A DNA stretch of 64,000 bases from Unio delphinus. Lineage: Eukaryota; Mollusca; Bivalvia; Unionida; Unionidae. The notes under the pieces are model-generated. The model was not told the DNA's origin, made no database searches, and was given only the letters and a program-made list of their open reading frames with translations. Position 1 is the stretch's first letter, and each line of letters opens with the position of its first letter. The stretch spans positions 5,947,501-6,011,500 of the forward strand of contig JAQISU010000036.1 in NCBI GenBank assembly GCA_029339505.1, given 5' to 3'. Positions 1-12,065 of the stretch are shown one piece after another. Both the position numbers and the translations under genes were made by a program.

Positions 1-587
1 AAAACCAAAACTATGAACCCAGTGTATACATACATATTAATGTGATGGTGGACGGAAATTTAATCTGTAATTTACTTGAAGTAATTCTTTAATATACGAT
101 GTGGTTCATTTCGAGCTTATTTATACTGAAATTAAAAGTTATCCCACCCCTACCCCTTTCTTGTCTGCATGAATTGTTTACTTGAGCTATGTTTATGTCG
201 GACCATTTTAATGGTCAGCGCACGTGTTCACTCTCTGTGCATGTCGGATAGTTCGGTGGCGGCGCGTTGATACATTTCATTTTATATATGTTTTTTAACC
301 GATGCTGGCGCACAAGATTGTAAGAAATTCGGCTTGACCCCATTAATTACATCATTTATCAGATTATTTTATACTTTATTAACTTTCTTCCTAAATATAG
401 TATCAATCCACCTAAAACACATTTTTAATTTGTATTTGCTTATCTAACTAATTATTTACTTTAAATAAAGCTTATTATTTTCATTGGATTTTCATCTTAG
501 CTTCTTCATTTCAGTTAGTCATAATTTCACTTGAATTAAATTAGCTATCTTTCTTCTCTGTTGTTCTATTCTTAGAACGTTCCCTCC

Positions 588-589
<2 letters not shown>
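1..589. other. AT-rich spacer, no gene seen
   Basis: No open frame of note and no recognisable repeat family. The stretch runs into a CT microsatellite. Confidence 0.6.

Positions 590-631
<42 letters not shown>
590..631. repeat. (CT)n microsatellite
   Basis: An uninterrupted run of CT dinucleotides of about 40 bp, in ordinary AT-rich spacer. Confidence 0.95.
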
Positions 632-632
<1 letters not shown>

Positions 633-1437
633 ATAAGTAAGTTATATCACTTAATATCCTTTATTAGAAATGAACCTGGGTTAGAATGAATAAAAGTGGG
701 ACCTATTTAAATATTTGACTAACTTTGCTAGTGTACATCAGCCCCCCCCCCCCTTCTTCCTTCAAAATGATAAAAACTTATTAGGTTTTATGAAGAACTG
801 CCCCCGTCAATTTGGTATTCACAGATAGAACACGTTAGACAAAATAGTAAAAATCTATGCTTGAACCTAAATCATGAATTCCATACACTGTTGTATAAGA
901 ATAATACAAAGATCAGAATAATAGCTTGCATGCATTATATCGTGTACATGTTATAGCATAGACACATTGCTTACATTGTAACATTACTTGTATTAAAACA
1001 GACATGCATAATGCCATACATAGATAACAACATGCGAATATTATACCATGCACAAGTACCATTCGAGAATATGGCTCATACACCCGTATAGAACAAATGT
1101 ACAACAAGGGAATACAACATTTTCAAAAAGGATGGAGCTGTCGTTTAATAAATAACGATGCAGGAGGTACGAATATGGAAAGAAGAATTAAAGAACATAC
1201 CAGGAAGAAGGAAAATACGTAGGATCCTCATTAGGACTTGAAGTATGAACATAACACTTCAATTCCAACCCAGATATTATATATTCCCTAAATAAACCAG
1301 CATACCTACCCTACCCCCGATAGTATAAATTCCCTCAAGAAAACAGTCTACCAGCCCCGACCCTCGATAGTATAATGTCTCACAAGAAAACAGCAGACGG
1401 ATTTAATACATATGTACTAGCAAACGAAACAGGCAAA
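632..1437. other. AT-rich spacer with a 12-base C run
   Basis: No gene is supported. A homopolymer of about 12 C lies near 742-753. The 64-codon minus-strand frame at 913-1107 has low-complexity composition and a non-ATG start, and I regard it as chance. Confidence 0.6.
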
Positions 1438-1990
1438 TACAGCATCTAGCATACACACGGTATAGTAAACAATCAACATCCAGCATCTGTCATACATACG
1501 GTATAGTACCCAATCAACACCCAGCAACTGGCATACATACAGTATAGTACCCAATCAACATCCAGCATCTGGCATACATACGGTGTAGTACCAAATCAAC
1601 ATCCAGCATCTAGCATACACACGGTATAGTACCCAATCATCATCCAGCATTATGCATACATACCGTATAGTACCCAGTCATCATCCAGCATCTGGCATAC
1701 ATACGGTATAGTACCAAATCAACATCCAGCATCTAGCATACACACGGTATAGTACCCAATCAACATCCAGCATCTAGCATACACACGGTATAGTACCCAA
1801 TCATCATCCAGCATGCATACATACCGTATAGTACCCAGTCAACCTCTAGGATGTAGCATACATACGGTACGGTACCATATAGACATCCAGCATCTAGCAT
1901 ACTCATGGTATAGTACCCAATCGATTTCCAGCATATAGCATACATACGGTATAGTACCAATCAACATCTAGCACCCGGCGTACACACGTT
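1438..1990. repeat. Minisatellite, about 41-bp period, about 13 units
   Basis: Units share the cores 'cagcatctagcatacacac' and 'ggtatagtacccaatcaaca' and differ by point changes and small indels. Subtypes recur: units with 'catacatacgg' and units with 'catacacacgg' are intermixed, which suggests expansion by unequal exchange. The minus-strand frame 1760-1960 simply reads through the repeat. Confidence 0.95.
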
Positions 1991-3297
1991 GTAGTATAAA
2001 AAAGTACTCAAAAAGAACCTAAATAACATGTAGGAAAATTAACAACTCGTGATCATTCGATTCGGTTGTGACTATATATATTTGGCTTAGGATAAAGGCC
2101 GCCCCACATAATTAGACCACTAGAAATAGATTTTACAAACACGTAGTAACGTGGCAGTCAGCAGGCTGGAAGAGATGGACAATAAATTGGTAGAAGGTGA
2201 TCAATCCGCCCTTTTTGAGTGGAGTTAGTAACAGTCACATGCAAAAATAAATATTATACAAAAGCTCAGAAAAGAGAACATCATTTTAAGAGGCTAACTC
2301 ACAATCTCAAGAGTCCAAATGTAAATGTCAAGAGGCATGTGTGGCTGATTCACAATCTCGTTGCTGAGAGTTGTTTGTTATTTATGGAGCATGCTTATTA
2401 TTACGATTTATTACTTAGTGTTTGTATTTTCGTTTTCTTCACAATCATTACTAACTTTATGTTCACTTGGATATTGGGGGTCAGATCGTTTCTAGTACTT
2501 AGACAGGAAAAATATTATATTTTGGGTAATTCTGATAAATTAATATAGGCTATTGCATGATAACTGATTAAAAGGGAAGATACGTATATCTCACAATTTA
2601 CTGCAATGTTTTGTTCTCAATATATACGCCGCAAGTGTTTAAGTTACCTTCATCGCATCATACGATCACAGTCTGATATCCACTGGTGACACTAATTGTG
2701 ATGATTAAGTGTGATTCATAGCAGATTCCAAGAATGTTTGGGTCCAGGCTTCCCCTGAATAACTGTATGAAAGTTGAATGTCTTATCAACATTAAAATGG
2801 CAAAACAACCACCCTTAGCCAGCAAGAAAGAAGTAAAATTCTGATTTTTTTTTCACTGGGAACTGCATTTGAAGTTATTATCGGCTTTTCATTTATACTC
2901 CAAATTAACTTCTTCCTAAGGAAAAGTTTCAGAGCTTGAAAATGTGATTTCATACTTCTTAGCCAGTTTTTAATTACCATTTTACATTGGGAGAAAACGC
3001 ATATAGACAAAAAAACAAAAACATGTATCTACTTTCCTTAAATAATTTGTTTTTCATCTGGATCAAAGAAAAATAATTCAACAATTCCAAAATTAAATGA
3101 TCAACAAACAATTAAAGTTTTGAAAACTGACACGTGGCCAGTGGTCTATAACAGTCATAACAAGTTGGTGAAGGCGCTGTTTTACTGTGTAATACCGAGT
3201 ACAAGTTAGCTTGTTTTAAGGTTTATGTTTGTTTCTTGGTTGTAGATTCGGTGTATAAATGGTACGTCAACTCCAGTTAAGGGGATGTTGGTATCAA
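1991..3297. other. Spacer, no supported gene
   Basis: AT-rich. The 109-codon plus-strand frame at 2219-2548 starts with ATG and includes a hydrophobic stretch in its second half, but I recognise no family and no exon signals. A short direct similarity exists inside it, where 'ctcacaatctcaagagt' and 'ttcacaatctcgttgct' sit about 50 bp apart. Left unannotated as a gene. Confidence 0.5.
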
Positions 3298-3965
3298 AAC
3301 AGAATACCAACAACTACCAAAAACTAGACAATATTATATCCTAGAGTACTATATCACATAATACCAAAAACTAGACCCTATCATATCCTAGAGTAATATA
3401 TCACATAATACCAACAACTAGACCATATCATAAACTAGAGTACTGTATCACATAACAACAGCTAGACCGTATAATATCCTAGAGTATTATATCACATAAT
3501 ACCAACAACTACACCATATTATATCCTAGAGTACCATATTACATAATACCAATAACTAGACAATATCATAATCCAGAGTACCGTATCACATAATACCAAC
3601 AACTAGACCGTATACTATCCTAGAGTATTATATCACATAATACCAACAACTAGACAATATCATATACTAGAGTACTGTATCACAGAATACCAACAACTTC
3701 ACCATATTATATCCTAGAGTAATGTATCACATAGTACCAACAACTAGACAATATAATATATTAGAGTACTGTATTACAGAATACCAATAACTAGAAATAT
3801 CATATCCTAGAGTACTGTATCACATAATACCAAAACTAGACAATATAATATACTAGAGTACTGTATCACAGAATACCAACAACTAGACCATATCATAACC
3901 CAGAGTATTGTTTCACATAATACCAACAACCTCACAGAATACCAACAACTAGACCGTATCATATG
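3298..3965. repeat. Minisatellite, about 47-bp period, about 14 units
   Basis: Units contain 'ataccaacaactagac', then 'catatcatatcctagag', then 'tactgtatcacata'. Neighbouring units differ by substitutions and short deletions. Unrelated by eye to the 41-bp minisatellite upstream. Confidence 0.95.
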
Positions 3966-4108
3966 TTACTCTTCTTCTAATGGACATTTGACATCCTGGC
4001 TTAGTTCGAGCAGGAATAAAATCATCAACTGTCCACTTGTTACATATTTTGCAGCTGCATGCCGATAACTAAGTAATGTAGGCAGACGATCAAACAACCC
4101 ATGAATGA

Positions 4109-4253
4109 TACTACCAATATATTCTATAACGTGTCCAATTAAACTGTATTCATGACATTACCAATATGTTATATAATGTGTCCAATTATACTGTATCAAT
4201 AAGAGTACCAATATATTCTATAATTTGTCCAATTATACTGTATTTTTCTACAA
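4109..4253. repeat. Short minisatellite, about 50-bp period, 3 units
   Basis: Three copies of 'accaatatattctataa' followed by 'tgtccaattatactgta'. Confidence 0.85.
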
Positions 4254-4407
4254 AAGGCAGGGCTCATTCCTGGGATAAAACAGATTATGTAATAATATAA
4301 ATTAGGATTCATTCGCACGAGGATCTGAATGCAATGTTTTAACAAATACTAATAACGATTAGAAAATAAAATGTAAATGCATAATACATATTTCGTTTTA
4401 GAAAAGA

Positions 4408-4585
4408 TGTATTATTTTATGACCCATATTTTGTTTTCACTATTTTGTATAATTTTGTGACGCATGTATTGTTTTCAATAAAATGTATCATTTAGTGACC
4501 CATCAATTGGTTTTAATAAATTGTATTATTTTCTGACCCTTATATTGTTTTAAAAATCACATTTTGTTACCCATATATTGTTTTG
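4408..4585. repeat. Degenerate minisatellite, about 46-bp period, 4 units
   Basis: Four loose copies of a motif with 'gacccatatattgtttt' and 'aaattgtattatttt'. Units are clearly related but more diverged than in the neighbouring arrays. Confidence 0.75.
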
Positions 4586-5135
4586 TATATTGAAAGAGCC
4601 AAGTCAGATGTATCTCTCCAAGTGATTTCTTAAATGACTGAACTGTGGACTTTCGAGTTATGTTTCCTTACGTTTAGTGCAGCAATTGAATTTTAATGTT
4701 TTCGGTTGTTGAAACTAATCACAACTGACTATCATTAAATCAGTGAGCTACTTGAATATACCAGCAAATGTTGCAATTGTTTTGTGTCCCATTTAGTAGA
4801 TATTTTCAACACACTTACCACCATACTTAGGCTTTAAACTTTGAAAAAACAAAAGTACTTAGATTTAATAACTTGTTTTCTTTAATATAGGTGTGAAATA
4901 ATTTTTACGTTTCGCATTCGGTGGATGGGATACAAATAGATGTATAAAACGTTAAATTACAAATACAATTTTAAGTATATGTACAAAAAAAAATAAACGC
5001 AATTATAGGAATGGAATCGGAGTTATTGAGAAACGGTTACTGGTCATCAGTTGGAAGCTGTCATTCACATTCATGACTTTTAGTCAAAAATCCTTCTTCT
5101 ACAGAGTCTGAATTAAGATTATTCTAGATTTCAAA
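4586..5135. other. AT-rich spacer, nothing seen
   Basis: No gene, no repeat family and no structured element recognised between two minisatellites. Confidence 0.6.
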
Positions 5136-5483
5136 GTATCTGGTCAAAAATGCCATTTCCTTGATCAAATGTATCTTATGACTGATCAACGAATACCAAA
5201 TGATTGATCAACGAATACCCCATGATTGATCAAAAATACCCCATGACTTATCAACGAATACCCCATGATTTATCAAAATTACCCCATGATTTATCCAAAA
5301 TACCCCATGATTGATCAACGAATACCCCATGATTTATCCAAAATACCCCATGATTTATCCAAAATACCCCATCATTGATCAACGAGTACCCCATAATTGA
5401 TCAACGAATACCCCATGATTTGTCAAGGAATACCCCATGATTTATACAAAATACCCTATGATTGATCAACGAATAACCCATTG
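5136..5483. repeat. Minisatellite, about 23-bp period, about 14 units
   Basis: Units alternate between 'gatcaacgaataccccat' and 'gatttatccaaaatacccca'. The alternation gives a weak higher-order period of about 46 bp. Confidence 0.93.
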
Positions 5484-5777
5484 TTTTACATATTTGGACT
5501 CGTTGTCATTGCTGTTGATGGCTGGAAAGATTTGATTGATTTTTCACCCGTTTTTCCCACCATTCACCTTTAAAGGACCCCTGCCACCCACCCATCTGTT
5601 GTATAAATATACACATATTACCAAATATACATATAACTATTCTGTAATATGACCGTGTTATCAAGATTGTATAATATCGCCTTAACTGTCCCAATGTTGG
5701 TGTATCGATAATTAAACTGTCGGTGTCTTGATGAATGCGATTTTAGAAACCTCTCAATATTTGATTTTGTCTTCATC
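5484..5777. other. Spacer, nothing supported
   Basis: The short minus-strand frame at 5506-5694 has no recognisable domain. No repeats seen. Confidence 0.5.
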
Positions 5778-6230
5778 CATGTACAGCTGAACTGAAAACA
5801 TGGAGCGTGTACTTGCCATGCCTAGGATTTAACGGATGTGTATAGTGCAGTGAAGTGGCCTTGTTATTGTTGTGGTCGTAAGCTATTGTTCAGCATATGA
5901 TGGGCTATATGTGGTAGCCATGATAACTGGTGGAGGAACAACCTGGGAAAACTGGCAAACGTTCTCACATGCCCACATTTGCCGAATCAAAAACTGAAAT
6001 TTACGTGGACATACAAAATTGCTTCGAAAACTATGTAACATATTTTGGCATGATACTTGTACGACATCTATTGAGTTTTAAAAGCTTATAAACATAGGGA
6101 TGATTCGATCACTTTCAGCATTTTATTGGTAAACAATGATTTACAACTGCGTAGAAAGAAAAATAATTTGTATTGAATAATTCCCAGTTCAAAAAGTGTG
6201 ACACATTCATAGCATAATACATTGTTATTT

Positions 6231-6445
6231 TGTATGATTTAACGCCATTTGTAAGCACAAGATACATGGCGGCAAGTATTAATGATGGAGGAAGAATCCG
6301 GAATACCACGTATAGAGCCACCGACCCACGAGAAGCTACTGGCAAGCTTTCTCACATACCCACAGTGGCCGAATCATAGACTCAAACCCACGCAGACAGA
6401 GGTGAGATGGAAGTGATCCGAAACGGACAGCCACTCGGGGCCCCC
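6231..6445 (-). mobile_element. SINE-B (class II tRNA-headed SINE), minus strand
   Basis: Read on the minus strand, the element starts 'gggggccccgagtggct', has a Leu/Ser-type tRNA promoter region with a box-B-like 'gggtttgagtct', then the shared core 'gtgagaaagcttgccagtag', and ends 'tggcgttaaatcata'. Flanks 'agcataatacattgtta' and 'agcattataaatattgttta' look like a decayed target-site duplication. The corresponding site in the second 1.66-kb unit is empty, so it inserted after that duplication or was lost there. Confidence 0.85.
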
Positions 6446-6538
6446 AGCATTATAAATATTGTTTATCTTACTGATTGCATACATGACTTGATTATAGTGT
6501 CTTCATGATGTATTCATGTTGTTCTCTTGTGAATATTA

Positions 6539-6966
6539 CCGCTCCGGTGGCCTAGTAGTTGGAATGTCCGCTACGGGAGCGGGAAGTGGTGGATTCGATC
6601 CCAGGCCAAGTCATACCAAAGACTTACAAAAATAGCACTCATAGCTGCCTCGCTTGGCGCTCAGTATCAATAACTTAGTGTTACCACTGGTAGAAATTAA
6701 CAAACAAACTCTTCCGAATATTGATTAGAACGTCCGCCTCGGATGCGGAAGTTCGCGTTTGTGAACACCGGCCGAGTCACACCAAAGAAAAACATGGCAC
6801 TAGCAGCCGTCTAGCTTGGCGCTCAGCAAAAAGAAATTATGACTGTTTGGAATAATATGACTGGTCTGCGGTATATAGCTCAAGAGCTAGACATCTCTAT
6901 AAACTGCCACAGTGCTGCCATCTTAGCGATATGACAAGAACATTATTAAAGCATTAAAAATCCAAA
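6539..6966 (+). mobile_element. SINE-C dimer in unit 1 (first member truncated)
   Basis: Two tRNA-headed elements lie head to tail. The first (about 6,539-6,710) has box-A-like 'tggcctagtagttgg' and box-B-like 'gattcgatccc', then the body 'gcctcgcttggcgctcag', but lacks most of its 3' half. The second (about 6,711-6,966) has a diverged head and a full tail through 'tagcgatatgacaagaac' and 'ttaaagcattaaaaatcc'. Both are Pol III-type retroposons with no coding capacity. Confidence 0.8.
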
Positions 6967-7715
6967 TCACACTTAGTATGACATATATTTGGTCCTAGAT
7001 CAAAATGGTGACAATCTGGCCACAGGGGCTGCTTGGATGCGATCATCTGCTCCAAAAACATAGTATTATAATATTTAATCAGTGTGGATTGTGTTGTTTA
7101 ATTTCTAATTGTTGTACATCCACTTGACATCATGATGCGATTATAAATAACATCATAGTTCACAACACATTTCAAACTCAGATCATAGCCTAGCTGTGAA
7201 TTACTGCTACATGTGCAGAATGGATATGTTAATGTGATTTTGTATAGAATAACAGGATTACATTTGAATGGATATGAATTAAATGAATTAAAAGAAACAA
7301 ATAGAATGTATGAGAATAAAAGAAAAGTATTCCTAAATGTATGTGTTTCAAAAGAATATTTAACATAAGTGAGTGGGATTGAAAAATGTTATACATATCG
7401 TTTTGGGAGAGAATTCTTTCTTGAAACTGATGACCAACTCCTGTTATATTACTGAAGGCTAAGGTCGTTTGCGTTGGACATATCTACTAAACCTTAACGG
7501 TTTTCGATTATTGAGGTGGACATGACTGGCAAATTTCAGTATTGCAAATCAAGTCTGATTTATTTGTATTTCGCTATTACTCATAAATGTATACATTTTA
7601 TTTTAGAGGGAGGTATTGTCATGGAATAAGGCAAGAAAAGAACTTGGTGATGAATTAGAACGCGTATATGTATGTAAATGATATTTTTTGTTGTTGTATG
7701 TGGAATATTATCTGC

Positions 7716-9378
7716 AAGTAAAGCTGGACTAGACACATGGAGAGTGTACTTGCCAAGGCTAGGATTCAGCGGATGTGTATAGTGCAGTAAAGTGGCTTTG
7801 TTATTGTTGTGGGCGTAAACTATTGTTCAGCGTATGATCGGCTATAAGTGGTAGCCAGTATAGGAAGTGGAGGAACAAACTGGGAAAACTGACAAACTTT
7901 ATCACATGCCCACATTTGTGGAGTTAGATACTATTATCAAAGTGGATCTAAATTGCTTCGAAAACTATGTAACATATTTGTGCATCATTATGTACGACAT
8001 CTGTTGAGTTTTAAAAAAACATAGTAATTATTCCCTCGCCTTCAGGATTGTGTTTTCTTCTGAATAATACCGCTCCCGTGGCCTAGTAGTTCGAATGTCC
8101 GCCACGGGAGCGAGAGGTTTGGGTTCGATCCCCGGCCAAGCCATACAAAAATACTTACAAAAATGGCACTAACTACTGCCTCTCTTGTCGCTCATCATTA
8201 AGAGGTTAGTGTTAAGACTGGTTGTCCTGGTGTTAGAATAATGTGACTGGGTGGGACATCATACTTCATGTCTACGGCATGATGCCCCAGTGTTAGACAT
8301 CACTATAAACTGACTTACGGCAGACGTCGTAGTGATATGACTAAACACTTGTTAAAGAAACGTGAACAATACAAACAAACAAACTCTTTTGAATAGTGGA
8401 TAGAGCTTCCGCGTGTATGAGCGTCCACATGTGTGTGAACTCCGGCCGAGTCATACCAAAGACAAACATGGCACTAGCAGCCGTCTTGCTTGGCGCTCAG
8501 AAATAAGAAAGTATGACTGGTCGGAATACCATGACTGGTCTGCGGTATATAGTCCAATAGCTAGACATCCCAAAAAACTGTAACACTGCAGCCATCTTAG
8601 CGATATGACAAGAACATTTTTAAAGCATCACAAATCAAAATCACACTAATTATGACATATTGTTGGTCCTAGATCAAAATGGCGACAATCTTGCCACAGG
8701 GGCTGCTTGGATGCGATCATCTGCTTCAAAAGCATAGTACTATAATATTGAATCAGTGTGGATTGTATTGTTTAATTTCTAATTATTGTGCATCCAATTT
8801 ACCTCATTATGCGATTATAACATCATAGTTCACCACAAATTTCAAACTCAGATCATAGCCTAGATCGGAATTACTGCTATATGTGCTGAATGGTTGTGTT
8901 AATTTTATTTTGTACATAATAACAGGATTGCATTTGAATATATATGGAATAAGTGAATTAAGAAAAAAAAACAAAATGTATAAGAATAAAAGAAATTGAT
9001 ACTTTATAAGTATGAGTTTGAAAAGAATATTTAACATAAGTGAGTGTGATTGAAAAGTGTTCTACATATCGTTTTGGGAGAGAAGTCAGTCTTGAAACTG
9101 TTGACCAACCACTGTTATATTACTGAAGGCTAAGGTCGTTGGACATATCTACTAAAACCTAAACGGTGTTGGGTAATTTGAGTCGGACATGGTTGGCAAA
9201 TTTCAGTATTGCAAATCAAGTCTACTTTACTTTTGTATTCCGCTATTACTCATAAATGTATACATTGTATTTTAGAGGGAGGTGTTGTCATGGAATAAGG
9301 CAAGAAAATAACTTGGTGATGAATTAGAACGCGTATATGTATGTAAATGATGTTTTTGTTGTTGTATGTGGACTATTA
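7716..9378. repeat. Tandem 1.66-kb repeat, unit 2
   Basis: Aligns by eye along its whole length with unit 1: the opening block, the SINE-C dimer, the block starting 'agtgtggattgtattg' and the closing block with 'gatgaattagaacgcgtat'. It lacks the inverse SINE-B of unit 1 and keeps the full-length first SINE-C. Confidence 0.88.
8070..8641 (+). mobile_element. SINE-C dimer in unit 2 (both members near complete)
   Basis: The first member (about 8,070-8,383) shows a good tRNA-like head with 'tggcctagtagttcg' (box A) and 'ggttcgatccc' (box B), and ends in 'caatacaaacaaacaaac'. The second member (about 8,384-8,641) has the more decayed head also seen in unit 1 and ends 'taaagcatcacaaatc'. This orthologous dimer shows that the first member of unit 1 lost about 140 bp. 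Confidence 0.82.
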
Positions 9379-9486
9379 TATGCGAGTACAGTTGGACTGA
9401 ACACATGGAGAGTGTACTTGCCAAGGCTTGGATTTAGTAAATGTATATAGTGCAGTAAAGTGGCCTTGTTATTGTTGTGGGCGTAA
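9379..9486. repeat. Tandem 1.66-kb repeat, truncated unit 3
   Basis: Only the first hundred or so bases of the unit are present ('catggagagtgtacttgcca' through 'attgttgtgggcgtaaa'). Homology then stops abruptly and a second copy of the unit's end block follows. Confidence 0.8.
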
Positions 9487-9540
9487 AGAATAAGGCAAGA
9501 AAATAACTTGGTGATGAATTAGAACGCGTATATGTAATTG
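9487..9540. repeat. Short direct duplication of the unit-end block
   Basis: 'gaataaggcaagaaaataac' through 'gaacgcgtatatgtaa' repeats the sequence at about 9,294-9,349. This marks the breakpoint where the 1.66-kb tandem array ends. Confidence 0.8.
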
Positions 9541-9726
9541 ATGCTTGACGCGTACATCATTACCAAACGTTGTTGGGTTGTTGTTGTTGTTTTTTGTTGT
9601 TGTTGTATGTGGACTATTATTGGCTGAATAATAAGCGCATCACGTTTTAAGTTATTCGCAGTGAGATACCCGTATATCCTGATGTACATGGGTACTTGGG
9701 ATTTTTCAAGGGCTGTTAAGTTCTTA

Positions 9727-9961
<235 letters not shown>

Positions 9962-9964
<3 letters not shown>

Positions 9965-10814
9965 ATTAAATAAAAGATTTTATTCTAACGGAATGTAATT
10001 ATGGTAGTTTACATATGTATGTGAATTCAATCATTAACCGGTTTAAAGGATAAAATAAGATCAGCATTTTAACGTGTCAGTTCATGGTATATATTTCAAT
10101 TAATTTCACGGATGTTAGACCTATGGCCGAAATTTGAATCACATTAATGTTTATATATTCAGTGGCCATTGAAATAAAAGATTAATTTGGTTAGGCATTA
10201 TTAGATGAGCATGAATAATACCTTTATCAGTCAATACAAATGTTCTACACACGGCTAGTTATTCTGATATACACTGTGACGCAAAATTACAAATACATAA
10301 AAACAAGGATTAAAAAATGTATAAATAGAAGAGAAAAGGAAACACGATTATATTGATAAATACATAAAGTAGTTTAGCATGAAAGGAAGACAGAAACATA
10401 AAACATTTCCAGATAAAAGTAGTAATATTCATGTGCCATCTCAACTTTTTTTACCTTCCACTGCCCATAACATTGGCATGATCGAGTGTAGCATTGCAAT
10501 ACATTAGAGAGAAACCACACAAATTAGGCTAATGAATAGAAAATATATAGTAACTTTGACTTCTGACGATACCAACCGATTTATCCATGCAAACGAGGAT
10601 GGGAAGAAATGAGAAAAATATACGTGGAACTAAAAAGATTCCAATTTTCAACAAAGCCATAAATTCAAAAACTATATATTACCTTCAGTTATATCATACA
10701 TACCTTCAGTTATATCATACACGTTTCCATACATGTATACTGTAGTGCAGGTGATGATATTTTCTCGATTTGTAATAAACCAATGACTATTACCAGCTAA
10801 GCATTATACCTACC
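9962..10814. other. AT-rich spacer, nothing supported
   Basis: No gene or known repeat seen. A 20-bp direct doublet ('accttcagttatatcatac') lies at about 10,681-10,722. Confidence 0.55.
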
Positions 10815-10866
10815 TACCTTCATACATACATACATACATACATACATACATACATACATACATACA
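10815..10866. repeat. (CATA)n microsatellite, left of GC-rich island
   Basis: About 13 CATA units, ending where the GC-rich segment begins. Confidence 0.95.
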
Positions 10867-11424
10867 TCTTATCTTCTCCCGATGAGTGTGATGATGAGGA
10901 TGAGTGATAGGTGCACAACACAACCTGTGCGTGAAGGAGATTAAGGCGAAACAGCCTTTGCACAGAGACAGCCTCACTCTCTCGGCCTTGGTAGTTAGAA
11001 CTCAGTGGTACGAAGATTCGTCACGGCTGGGGACTACTTCGGCTGTATTGGATGGCTATGACGTCTTCCATGCCTTGTCATACCCTACGCTCTCCACAAA
11101 GCGTTTGCAGATTCGCCTTTGTGGCCGTTGGATCACTCAGTTGATCTCTACCGCCCATTCTGCCGAATCTGGCTTTACATGCAAGGATAGGCAAGCTCCT
11201 AAGTCACCGAAGGTTTGAAGCCCGTCGGCTACCCTCCACCTGGTTTAGCCGGCCAGTCGAAGCCGTTGACCGTGGTGTGGTCGCTGTGCATGCTACAGCT
11301 GCTTGGAGCCACAGGTGAGGGCTGAGCGCCGGGTGAGGACCAAAGATGGGCAAGCTACTCCCGCAGGTGCACGACATGCTACCCACCAGAGGTACTACTA
11401 CCCCCTCCCAGAGCACCCCGACCA
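10867..11424 (+). mobile_element. GC-rich dispersed-repeat-like island inside (CATA)n
   Basis: This 560-bp segment differs sharply in base composition from everything around it: GC-rich, with CpG sites and blocks such as 'cgccgggtgaggacc' and 'ccctcccagagcacccc'. It is bounded on both sides by the same tetranucleotide repeat, as expected of an insertion into a (CATA)n tract. Two overlapping plus-strand frames exist (10,904-11,218 and 11,303 onwards), but neither resembles a known protein and the second runs into the microsatellite. I believe it is a transposable-element fragment. Its class is not determined. A microsatellite-targeting non-LTR element (as known for Waldo of the R1 clade, which uses ACAY repeats) or a dependent SINE is a hypothesis only. 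Confidence 0.5.
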
Positions 11425-11612
11425 CGTACGTACATACATACATACATGCATACATGCATGCATGCATGCATGCATGCATGCATGCATACATACATACATA
11501 CATACATACATACATACATACATACATACATACATACATACATACATACATACGTATGTACGTACGTGCGTGTACGTGCGTGCGTGCGTGCGTGCGTGCG
11601 TGCAGACAGACA
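11425..11612. repeat. Compound (CATA)n(CATG)n(CGTG)n microsatellite
   Basis: Runs of TACA/CATA, then CATG, again CATA, then CGTG. All the long frames across it, with Ile-His-Thr-Tyr or Met-Tyr-Val-Cys repeats, are shadows of the repeat. Confidence 0.96.
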
Positions 11613-12065
11613 GACGCACGAACCCACGCATACTTACATACTTTCTTACGCTCCTATTATTTACGTGAAACAAAACCTATTATCTAAATATTAACCATGT
11701 CTCCCTTTGTCTTCTGCATTGCGATTCCAATGATTGCAATATAGTACTAATGTTGCACCAGCGCTATATCATATCCGGTGATCCAATATTTATTCGATCA
11801 AGTCAGTCGAATCATAAACTGTAACTCATTTCAGTCTCCCAGCCACAGTTTCAGTGAATGGGATTCTTTCTTTCCAGTCTCCACTGTCATTCGAGGTCAC
11901 TGATCATAACATTAAAGAGTATACGGCTGAGAATACTCTCCTTAGATGTGCAATTCAGAAGTTTACATATTTTTATTCATAATTAGCCTCCCACTCTGAC
12001 CTGGATCATTGACCTGTTGGAAAATTTGCTATAAATTTGTGCATGCGACCAGTTAATCCGTTATG
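11613..12065. other. Spacer, nothing supported
   Basis: Short tail of the compound microsatellite followed by unique AT-rich DNA with no gene signal. Confidence 0.55.

Larger units (their letters stand above)
5778..7715. repeat. Tandem 1.66-kb repeat, unit 1 (with extra SINE)
   Basis: The segment opening 'catggagcgtgtacttgcca' recurs at about 7,725 and 9,399. Unit 1 is about 1,940 bp and unit 2 about 1,665 bp. The difference is roughly accounted for by an inverse SINE-B with flanking sequence (near 6,231-6,445) present only in unit 1, partly offset by a loss of about 140 bp from the first SINE of its dimer. The unit ends with a conserved block containing 'gatgaattagaacgcgtat'. Confidence 0.88.

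Noticed and set aside
10904..11218. 104-codon frame in the GC-rich island as a host gene
   Set aside because: Low stop frequency is expected from the high GC content. No domain recognised, and the position inside a microsatellite favours a repeat element.
11204..11694. Several frames with Ile-His-Thr-Tyr or Met-Tyr-Val-Cys repeats
   Set aside because: All read through the compound CATA/CATG/CGTG microsatellite. None has an independent domain.
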